A stretch of 64,000 nucleotides of DNA from CAMBDS01 sp964355675 (GTDB taxonomy: Bacteria > Electryoneota > AABM5-125-24 > Hatepunaeales > Hatepunaeaceae), in contig CAYHEC010000012.1 of NCBI GenBank assembly GCA_964355675.1, positions 33,587 to 97,586 on the forward strand. The letters are read 5' to 3'. A model generated the notes under the pieces. It did no database searches. It saw only the letters and a list, made by a program, of their open reading frames with translations, and was not told the DNA's origin. Both the position numbers and the translations under genes were made by a program. This document shows, in pieces, positions 40,018 through 52,000 of the stretch; the stretch's first letter is position 1; each line of letters starts with the position of its first letter.

Positions 40018-43000
40018 ATGGGTAGAGTTAGCATCGGTCTGGTACTGCTGTTGTGTGTTCTATTTCTCACTCCGCTCTCTGCGGGAGCGTCGACCTCAAC
40101 TACGGCCGGGGTTATAGGATCACAATCGTCCGCGGGTCTCTCTGCGGCAACAGCGGCTCAGATCACTACAAATTTGGCAATTCCTGACGCCCTGCAAAGA
40201 GCTCGGGAATCAAAAGGGCTTGGCGCCCATCCGGTTCCTGCGGTGATCGTGCCCTCGCGCGACCGTCGCAACGATCCGGATGACGCGGGCTATCAGTATC
40301 GCGACAGCGATGAAAACGATGGTCCAGCTTATAACTGGATCAACATCGTCGATCGCGACGGCGCACAAAGTTGGCGTCTTGGTGATGACCAAACCGTCCA
40401 GACGAGGCTCGGATTCGAGTTCACCTGGTATGGAAACGCCTACCAAGACATCAATTTGTGCTCGAATGGCTGGGTGTCGTTCACCTATCAAGGCGCCGAC
40501 TACAGCTATGGCGGTTGGGACCGAGTTCCCAATGAAGGCGTTCCAGGAAACTGGATTTCGCCGTTGATGTCAGACTGGTACATGCCTAGCGGCGGTACCC
40601 TTTGGTTCTGGACTGACGAAAGTCAGGCAGTGATCACTTGGGAAGACGTCGTACACATCAACAACGATGGATCCAGTGCCTCATGGCAGGCTGTACTGAA
40701 TGCAGACGGTATGGTTACCTTCAATTACCGGGCTTTTGCTTTTGGCGAAAATGGCAACCCCGGTTTTCTTGTTGGATACCAGAACGCCGACGGCTCGCGC
40801 GGCGCTGAAATCGCTCGAAACGAAGATTATCCTACCGCTGAATTCTCAATTGGCGTAGGCAATAATTGGGAACAGTTCGACGGAGCCGCCATCTCGGTAA
40901 CTCCAAGAGCGCTTAACTTCGGCGACGTTTATGTCGGCCAGACCGGAACTATTGCCGTGACCGTCCAAAATATCGGTGAGGCCGAACTGGTCATTACTGA
41001 TGTTTCCTGCGACGTTGGCGCTTTCATCCTTCCTGATTTAGGGGGGCAGAATCTTGTTCTTCAGCCCGGTGAGCGCTTCGCTACCGAGGTGTCCTTTGCA
41101 CCCGATGAAGCGGCAGAATACAACGGGAATATCTTGGTTGACTGCAACGCAGTTAACGGCGATGAGAATGGTAATGTCGTCGTTTCCGCAAGCGGCAACG
41201 GAGTTACACCACCATCAGTAAGTATCGCCCCGCAAGCTTATGACGTCGATCTTAACACCGGTGAGTCGCGTGACCTTGGAATTACCATTGCTAACGCCCA
41301 AGGCGCCGCTGATCTTACCTGGGAGTCAGAGATTGTCATTGTCGATGAGCCAGAACGTGACGACAACGCACGCGGTCTTCGCGGCGTCGATGGCGGGATC
41401 GCCGTTCCTTCACGGGATGATCCTCCTGCGTCTCGTTACTTGTTGATTTGCCAGCGCAATGGCTGGGGATATGACCAAACACGCGTCTTCACCGAATTTC
41501 CTGGTGGCGGCGTCGATTATGATCGTATCAGCACCCCCGCTGAAATTGACAACCTGAATCTCGGTGACTACGACTGTATTTATATGGGCAACTACGAGTC
41601 TGAAGCTTGGGTTGCTGAGTATAACGCTCGTCGTGCCGTGTTTGAAGATTGGGTTGACAATGGTGGTGCAATTTACCATGCCAATGGTACTAACAACCAT
41701 AACACCCGTACGATTAACATCGGCGGTTTCCGTTATTACTGGGGTGAAATCAATGGCGACCAATCCCAGAATCCTTGTATCCTCAGAGTCGGTCCGGATG
41801 ACAACTTCCTGATGGCTTGGATGCAGGAAAATGACCCCATTGGCGGGTTTGACTGGGTAGTCGATGGTCAATTAGCCGGCAACGGCTGTGCACACGGCGT
41901 CTTCAGCGAAGACGATATTGCCGCTATCGACAACTCGGACTGGTACCAAATTATGGCGGTCGGCGCTCAGGTTGCTCAGCCGACTATCGTTACCTATAAG
42001 TTTGGTCGCGGTTTTGTGCTTGCCTCCACAACAGTGGACGGCTTCCTCCACAACAACCCGCAGGGATACCAGTGGGGTCGTACTGGCGCCGGAATCCTCT
42101 GGTACCTCGACTTCCTTTCTAACTACACCGAATGGATTTCGATGGCTCCCGAATCCGGAGTCGTCCAGGGTGGCAGTGAAGAAGCCGTAACCGTTACCCT
42201 CAACGCCGAAGGGCTTGCTGAGGGCGATTACGAAGCCGATGTTCATTTTGCTACCAACGATCCCAATAACCAAGACGTCACGGTCAACGTTCATATGTTC
42301 GTGACCGGCGCGGCTGATATCGCCGCCGAATGGGGTCCTGGTTTCCCGGACGTGATCAACTTTAACGCCGCCTTTGAAGACGTATTCAATGGCTTTGCGT
42401 ATTCAATCCCCGTTCAGATCACCAACGAAGGTACTGCCGACCTGAACGTCGATGGTATTGACTTCAGCAGTGACGTCTATTCCAGCCCAGAAGAGGGTGG
42501 ATTTGGCCTCAGCCCTGGCGCTACCGTTGAAATCACAGTAGTTCTGAACTCGGCGAACTCAGGCGATAACGCCGCAGTTATGTCGATCTTCTCGAACGAT
42601 CCTGATCAGGGTGAATACCCGATCAACCTCATCGGCGTATCTGGCGAACCGCCGATATTCCAGGTGGATCATGGCTCGATCGAAGATGACCTCTTTACAG
42701 GTGAAACTTCCGATTGGCCGCTCCGCGTTACCAACGTCGGTGAAGCACAACTACGTTTCACAGTTGAAACAGAAGTTATCTCCGAACCAGAGCGTGACGA
42801 AAACGTTCGCGGTCTTCGTAGTGTCGATGGCAGGAATGCCGGCCCGACCCGCGATCCGCTTGAAGCTCGCTTCGCCCTCTTCAAAGAAGTCGGCGGATGG
42901 GGCGACCAAATGGAAGCCATGTGGGCCGCGAACGAAGTTGATATCGTTCAATACAACTCAGGCCAAATGGCTAACTTCCCGATCGATGATTACGACGCGA

Positions 43001-46000
43001 TCTGGATCCGTGAATATCAATCAGACCAGTTCAACACCAACTGGAACAACAACCGCGCTCGATTCGAAGACTGGGTCGATGGCGGTGGTGTGATCTATAT
43101 GTCAACCGCGACCAATAACTGGGGCGTTGCTCCGGTTTGCGTCGGTGGTTTTACACGAACCAACCAGAACGTCCAGAACGGTACTGTTGCAATTAGCAAT
43201 GATCCGCAAGCCGACAACTACAATTACCTTGCCGAGCTTACCGGCTGGCGTGGCGGTGAAGTACTGAACGGTAACTCTTACCTTCATTCAACCTACCGCG
43301 CGGCTGATTTTGAAAACATAGACAACAGCGATGAGTACCAGGTTTTGACAACCGCTCAAAACATCGGTGACGCAATTGGTATGGCTGTCTATAGTTACGG
43401 TCGAGGCTGGGGCATTGCCGCAGGTTCTACCGACTCTTATGAGTATGTTAACCATGCTCAACAGGGTCAGTGGGGCTGGGCTCTGAACTTCATGCCCGTG
43501 TACCTTGATTACCTTACCAACACCAGTCAATGGCTGGTAGCCGCTCCTGAAGAAGGCGCTCTGAACGCAGAAGAATGGGTTGACGTTGTCGTCACCCTCG
43601 ACGCGGCAGGCCTCTTCACTGGTGACTATGTTGGCGAAGTACGCTTCTTCACCAATGATCCAGATGCAAATCCATTCGTTGTGGACGTTGCTCTTCATGT
43701 AACCGGCGCTCCCGACATCCAAGTCGGCTGGGCCGATGAAGACGGCTTCCCGGATGTGGTTAACTGGAACGCTCGTTATGCCGATCTCTTCTCAGGCGGT
43801 CCCTACGATATGACTGTCACAGTCAGCAACGAAGGAACCGATGATCTTAACATCTCCGATATCTACACCGATCACCAGTATTTCGTCGTCAATGACGATG
43901 AAGCAGTACTCGGCGCCGGAGATTCTCAGGTGTTGACTCTTACCTTCGAAGCGCCCGACGACGCCCCCGGTGAATACAACACAACTCTTCACCTTACCTC
44001 TGATGACCCCGATTCGCCGAATATCGAAGTCGCGTTACACGCTGACGCCGATCTGCCTCCGGCAATCGTAGTTAACCCGAACGTAATCGAAGAGACCCTT
44101 TCGACCGGTATGGCCTTGACCACGCAACTTAACGTAGCCAACGAAGGCGACGCGATCTTGCGATTCACCGTCGAGAGTGAAATCATTTCTGAGCCGGGTC
44201 GTGACGGCAGTCGCCGTGCACTTCGCGGCGTCGATGGAAGTAACTCTGGCCCAGTCCGAGACCCCGGTGGTCAACTTGTCGCCCAGTTTAACGGTCCCAA
44301 CGCCGTTAACCAGTACTGGTCGCCAGTTGGTTACGATATGGACGAAGATATCATGTATCTCTCGAGTTACACCAATAGCACTGTTGTGGAATACACACAC
44401 GACAACTATGCTAACTTCCGTGAGGTACGTCGTTTCGGTTTAGCAAATCCGATGGACGGAGCATTCTATAACGGCATGCTCTACATCGGCTCGCACGGCA
44501 ACCAGACCATCACCCGCTTCAACCTCGCCGGACAAGCAGTCGGTCAGATCAACGTTGGCTTTACCTTCTATGGTATTGCAACCGATCAGGAAAATGGACT
44601 GATTATGTTCCGTAATTCCAACGGTAACAACATCGACGTCTTCCCGTTGGTTGACGACGGTGCGGCTCTGGGTGGCCGAATCGGTACAATCGGTAACTTT
44701 GCTCAATATGTCAACAACTTTATGCCATACAACCTCGAATGGGTGTCGAAGCATCCGGATGGCCAGTTGTGGATCAACAATTCAACCGATCAGCGGATCT
44801 ATCAGATCGCGGTTAACACCGATAACTGGCAGGCAACCGCTACGGTTCAGAGCTTCCCGAACGGCGGCTCAAGCCAGCCTTACGACGCGGTAACGCACGA
44901 TGGTCATAACCTCTGGATTGGTGGCTATGCCAACGCAAACTTCCGTATCTACGAAGACGGTATCACCGAAGCCTACTGGCTGTTGTTCGCACCGGAAAGC
45001 GGCGAAGTCGAAGGCGACGGCGAAATGGATATCGACGTCACTCTTGATGCTTCCGGTCTTATCGGCGGCAACTATGAAGGCGCCCTGATATTCACCACCA
45101 ACGATCCTGACGATCCGACTGTCGAAGTTGGCGTCGTCCTGACCGTTGAAGAGGCTTCTGATATTGAAGTGAAATGGCCCAATGCTTGGGGCTATCCCGA
45201 AAATAACCTCGATTGGAACGCCGCATTCGCTGACGTCTATTGGGGTGGACCCTATGAAGTAGTCATTCAGGTCAAGAATACCGGCGTTGTCGATCTTGAG
45301 ATCTTTAGTGTCACAAGTGACGATGCAAACGGCTTCTTCTATCCCCTGAACGAAGGAAACGAAAGTTTCGTCGTTGGCGCGGGCGCAACCCGTCCTGATA
45401 CCTTGGTATTCTTTGCGGATGAAGCAGGCGACTTTAACGGAACATTCACTATCGAAAACAATTCCGAGCGCATGCCTGTTGTCACATTCACAGTTCATGG
45501 TCATGCATTCAACCCTCCGGACGCAGTGTTGAGCGACACGTTCTACGAGACCGATCTCTTCACCGGTGAGACAGAGGACTTCTCCTTTACTCTTACCAAT
45601 GATGGAGACGCCGATCTTCGCTGGACTACCGAAGTCGTTCTTACCGAACCGGATCGTGACGACGCCACTCGCTCGCTTCGTAGCGTCGATGGCAGTTCCG
45701 TCGGTCCATTACGCGACCCGCCCGGCCAATTGCTTGGTCAGTTCAACGGTAACAACGCCGCCGGAAATTATTCTTCCTGCGCCGGTTGGGACTGGGACAG
45801 CGAAGGCATGTGGGTAACGAACTACTCCGCCCAAAACGCAGTCCGCTGGGGCCATGACGGCAACTACCAGAACTTCCAGGAACAGCGACGTATCGCTCCC
45901 GGAGGTTGTATGGACGGCGCATGGGCAAAGGGTCTCTTCTATCTTCCAGGTTGGGCACAGGCGGCAGTCAACCGCTACAATGAAGCAGGCCAAAACATTG

Positions 46001-49000
46001 GCGCCATCAATATGCCTTGGGGCGTTTACGGTATGGCCGCCGATATTGAGAATGACCATATTTTCTTCATCAATGGGAACACCCAGCAGATCCATGTTTA
46101 CGATCTGAATGATGACGGTAATCTTGGTCAGCAGATTGGTATCATTGCCAACCATCAGCAGTACCACGGAAACGTTCCCGCGTACAGCATGGAGTGGGTA
46201 TCCAAGCATCCTAACGGACAGCTTTGGATGACCAGCTACACCGATGGACGCGTCCATGAAATCGCTGTAAACGAAGAAAACTGGCAGTGCACCGGTGAAG
46301 CTCAGGCTCCACTTCAAGTGTTCCCCGGGGCCGATCAGCCCTACTGCGCAGTTGGTCATGACGGTCACAACCTCTGGGCTTCCGGCCTTAACCCCGCCAA
46401 CATTCGAATCTACGATGACGGCGTGACCGAAGCTTATTGGTATATCTACTCGCCCGAAGGCGGCACACTTGAAAGCCAGCAGGACGAAGATATCTTCGTG
46501 ACCCTCGATGCAACCGGTTTGATCGGTGGTCAGTACACCGCCGACTTACTTTTCCATTCCAACGATCCAGAAGGTGATGTTGCTCATCAAACCGTCTTGA
46601 ACGTCACCGGTATTGGTGACATCGAGGTTACGTGGGATGAAGCGGCAGGCTTCCCGAACAATCTTAACTGGAATGGGGTTTATCAGGATCTATATGCCCG
46701 TGGACCCTATCCGATTACTGTTACCTTGAAGAATGTCGGAACCGAAGATCTCCAAATCACTGATATCATTGGTGATGATATCTTCACAACCGATTGGAAC
46801 CCTGACAATCAGGACGTTCTTGCTGTCGATGCCGAAATAATCATTCACGCCATATTCGAAGCTCCTCAAGCTGATGATTATGAAGGAACGATTACCATCG
46901 AAAGCACCGATCCTGATGAAGGTCAAATCGATATTCCGTGCCATGCGGAATGCTCCAATCCTCCGCATATCGTTCTGTCGGCAGAAAGTCTGAATGTCGA
47001 TGACATGCGTACCGGCGACGTTCGTGATTACGAGCTGACCGTTTCCAACGACGGCGATGCCGTCCTCAATTGGGAATTGGACCCCGAAATCACCCAGGAA
47101 CCAGGTCGTGACGACATGGGACGCTCACTTCGCAACGTCGATGGAAGTGACGCCGGCCCAGTTCGTGACCCCGCAGGTGCATTAGTCGCGCAGTTCGCAG
47201 GTCCCAATGTCGCCAACCAGTACTGGTCGCCAGTTGGTTACGACATGGACAACGACCTCGCTTTCATCTCCAGTTACTCAGTTAGCATGATTACGGTCTG
47301 GACACACGATAACTACGCAAACTTCCGCGAAGTTCGACGTTTTGGTACGCCGAACCCAATGGATGGTGGTTTCTATAATGGCCAGGTCTATCAGTGCAAC
47401 CTGAACAACGGCATGATGCTTCGTCGTTTCGACATCGCGGGTAACGCACAGGCTGATATCAACGTAGGCTATCAGGCTTACGGTGTTGCCTTCGATAAGG
47501 AAAACGGACGCTGCTTCATCAAAGAGCAGGGTGGCGCTATGCCGATCCACGTTTATGAAATGAACGGAAACGTGCTCGGTCAGCAGATTGGACTTATTCA
47601 GAACTGGGCTCAGTTCGTCAATAACAACCCCAATCTTTACCAGCTTGAATGGGTTTCCAAGCATCCGGACGGACAACTTTGGATCAACAATCCCAACGTT
47701 GGTTTGTTCCAGGTTGCTGTGAACGAAGACAACTGGAATCCAATCCGCGAAGTCCAACGCTTCAACGTAGCTACTCAGCAACCCTATGATGCAGTCGCCC
47801 ACGACGGGCACAACATGTGGGTCGGCGGTTACGCAAACAACAATATCCGTATCTACGAAGACGGCGTCACCGAAGCCTACTGGCTGATATGGGATGAACA
47901 GGATGGAACTATCGATCCCGATCAATCACATGCGGTCGCATTCCATCTTAATGCAGTTGGCGCTCTTGCCGGTCATTATCAGGCGATAGTTCACTTCCTC
48001 TCTAATGACCCGGTTCGTCAGAGCCCAACTCCCGATGTTGACTTCACAGTCGATATGGAAGTCACTGGTATCCCGAACATTGATGTTACCCCTGGTGGTC
48101 CGGAAGTTGTCAACGGACAACAAGAAGCCGCGGCTAACTTTGGTATCGTTTATTACGGATATCCAGAGTCGATGACTGTCAGAGTTACGAACGTCGGAAC
48201 CGACGATCTCGAAATCTTTGACGTCGTTTCCGATAATGATGACTTTAGCGTCAATCCCGACGATTACGACGAAGTCATTGGCGTCGGCGCCTTCATCAAT
48301 CTGCCGATTAGCTGGAATCCAGTTGTGGAAAACGGCGAAGGCGATGTCAACGCAACTTTGAGCTTCTCGACCAATGACCCACGCTACGTTGATGAAGACG
48401 GTGGCTACCCTGTCAGCGTAACCGGAAATGCTCTTGTAGCTCCCGAACTCGTCCTTGAGTCAAATCTTATTGAAGAAGATCTCGACGAAGGCGAAAGTCA
48501 GGAACGCATGTTCAATCTTGAAAATGCTGGTGGCAGCCCCCTGATCTGGGAAGCTGAAGTTCGCAATATGCAAGAGCCAGAACGTGACGACAACGGCCGC
48601 TCGCTTCGCAGTGTCGATGGCAGCGCCGTCGGTCCATTACGTGACCCCGCTGGTCAATTAATTGGCCAGTTCAACGGTAACAACGCCGCAGGTAATTACT
48701 CATCCTGCGCCGGTTGGGACTGGGACAACGAAGGCATGTGGGTAACAAACTACTCCGCCCAAAACGCTGTCCGCTGGGGCCATGACGCCAACTACCAAAA
48801 CTTCCCGGAACAGCGTCGTATCGCTCCCGGAGGTTGTATGGACGGCGCATGGACGAAGGGTCTCTTTTATCTGCCGGGTTGGGCACAGGCGGCAGTCAAC
48901 CGCTACAATGCCGCTGGTCAAAACATTGGCGCTATCAATATGCCCTGGGGCGTTTACGGTATGGCCGCCGATGTCGAGAATAGCCGTATCTTCTTCATCA

Positions 49001-52000
49001 ATGGCAATACTCAGCAGATTCACGTTTACAACGTGAATGATGATGGAAGTCTCGGTCAGCAGATTGGTATCATTGCCAATCACCAGCAGTATCACGGTAA
49101 TCAGGTTGCTTACAGTATGGAGTGGGTATCGAAGCATCCCGACGGACAGCTTTGGATGACCAATTACACAACTGGTCGTGTCCACCAAATTACTGTCAAT
49201 GAAGCAAACTGGTCTTGCACCGGTGAAGCACAACAGGCATTCGCAGTGTTCCCCGGGGCCGATCAGCCCTACTGCGCAGTAGGTCATGACGGTCATAACC
49301 TCTGGGCTTCCGGCCTTAACCCCGCCAACATTCGTATCTACGAAGACGGCGTGACCGAAGCTTATTGGCTTTTAATTGAACCGATGGACAACACGATTGG
49401 TGCAGGCGGAAGTGAAGACATCGCCATCACATTCTCAACTGAGGGTGCGATCGGTGGTCATTACGAAGCCGACATCGTATTCTTGTCCAACGATCCTCGT
49501 GATACCGATCCCGACAATGATCCGAGGAACGTCCTTACCGTCACCCTTGATATTCACGGGATTTCGGTTTGGGAATCTGATCCACAGGCAATGCCGCTGG
49601 TACAGGAAGCTAACATAGAATTCGACAATACCTTCGTTGATGGTGAAAGACCTTACACCGTCACCGTCGCAAATGTCGGTTCGGAAGCATTCGATATCTC
49701 CGATGTAGCCATCGAAGGCGCTAACCCGGAAGATTTTGCTACCAGCTTCAATGGCGCAGTGAACGTGCCCACGGACGAAGAAGTCGCCTTTACGTTCTTC
49801 TTCCGTCCGACCGAAACCGGTCAGCGTAGTGCGGTCGTTATCTTTACGACCGACGCTATGAACATCGAAGGCGGCGACGCTTCCTGGAATGTTACTGGTT
49901 TCGCAGAATCTGGCCCCGATATGTACACTCGTCCGGCTGACGAAGTTCCTATGGAATACGCGGCAGTTGGCGACGATCAGCCCTTCAATACCACCTTGGT
50001 AATTGGTAATGGCGCTGGCGATAACCGTGCCGATCTCGTCTGGTCACTCTACTCAGAGCCCGTCGAAGGTCAGCGTGACGCAGTTGTTCGCGGCGTTCGC
50101 TCAGTCAAGACTGGCGAAGTCGGACCGCTCCGTGATCGACGCGGTGAACCCGACAATGCCACTTACGAGTGGAGGGATAATGATGAAGCCGATGGTCCTG
50201 ATTACGAATGGGTCGATATCGTAAATCGCGAGGGTGCGCAATCCTGGCAGATGGGCGATGACGACGGTCGTCAGGTTCAAATGGGCTTCGAATTCCCCTA
50301 TTACGGACGCAACTCAAGTGACTTGTGGATCTGCTCAAATGGTTGGGTAGCCACAGCACAGCCAGATCGCGGTTGGGTTTATAGCTGGCAGGGCATGGGT
50401 AACTTCCCAGGCGCCAACTTCAATGCCGGTGAAATCAACTGCGCAATGAGCGACTGGTACATGCCACGCGGTGGTAACACTTGGTTCTGGTCTGACGCGA
50501 ATATGGCCGTCATCACTTGGAATGCTGTAGAGCATATCAATGGCGCTGGCGCATGGACGTTCCAGACAATTCTTTATGCAAATGGTTACGGTGTATTCCA
50601 ATATGCCGAAACCGGCGCACCTGACGGTACTCAGCTTGTCGGTTACCAAAACTGGGACCGCAACGGTGGAGCAAACATCGCCGCCGCCAGCAATGGTTAC
50701 TTGGTTGAAGGTCGAGCGATTGCTTTCGGACCGCAAGACGTCTGGGGCATTCCCTGGCTGACAATCGATCCGACCAATGGCACAGTTCCTCAGGGTGAAG
50801 AACGTGAACTTACCCTTACCTACAATCATGCAGGTATGGAAGAAGGCGATTACTTCGGAAACATCATCATCGAATCAAACGATGCAGATGGTCCTGTTAT
50901 GACCCTTCCAGTTTCGTTCCACAAGGGTGATCGACCTGAGCCCCCCGGCCCGGTTCACTTTACTCCCATTAATGTTACTGGCGAAAACCACAGTCTGCTT
51001 ATAACCGGCATTTCCTTCGATGGCGATCCGGTTGCAAACGACTGGGAAGTAGGTATCTTTACACCCGGTGGCGTCCTTAGCGGCTCCGCACGTTGGTTCG
51101 GAGAAGCAGTCGGTCCGGCGGTCTGGGGTGCTGATGAAGCATATCCTGATCAGTTCGATGCTGGCGAGACAATGAACCTCAGGGTGTGGAATCCAGCCAC
51201 TGACGAAGAGTGGAATGGTCGCGCAGTTGTCGAAGAAGGTAACATGGTCTGGCAGGCGAACGGTTACACGGTTCTTGCTGTTGAAGCTTTCAGCGCCAAG
51301 ACACTCGACGTAGCGTTCCGTTTAGGCTGGAACCTGATTTCGATCAACGTAACCCCAACCGATGAAGGTATGTGGGCAGGCGATCCCGGTCCTGAAATCA
51401 TTCCGATGATGGCACAGCTCCAGCGTCCAAACAACGGCGCACACCATGTTATTCTGATGAAGAATGAACGCGGTGCGTTTTATGTACCGGAGCGTGGTTT
51501 CAATGGTATTGCTTACTGGAACCTTGCTGAGGGTTACCAGGTTCGTATGGATGAAGCAATGTCAGCTCAGTGGGTTGGAGTTCCTAAGGGTGCGCAGGAT
51601 GATGTTCCGATCTCCCGTGGTTGGAATATGATTGCCTACTTCCCTGATTATTCACTGTTGGCGAGTCGCGCCAGCCGGAACTATGTGGTATCTCCAATCA
51701 TCGACAATGTTGTTATCGCCAAGGACGGCCTTGGTAACTTCATGATCCCGTCACGCGATTTCTTCAGCAATATGCCGCCATGGCGTGAAGGTCTTGGCTA
51801 CCAGATCAATGTCAGTGCCGACGTTGTTCTTAACTACCCACAAGCACAGAATCAGGCCGCTGCATTGTCAGTCGATCCTGAGTCTGTCAAGGGTCGTTGG
51901 GCCGATGTACCTTCGACCGGTGCAAACATGAGCGTGTTGGTCACCAAGGTATCGGGCGTCGATCTTTCGACTTCCGACCAGGTTGCCGCGTTCAGCCCGT

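Noticed and set aside
45709..46368. Long antisense open frames in the giant gene (also at 44869-45504, 47278-47925 and 48700-49296)
   Set aside because: They shadow the repeated coding sequence, reappear in each duplicated unit and have no signal peptide, start site or recognisable domain.
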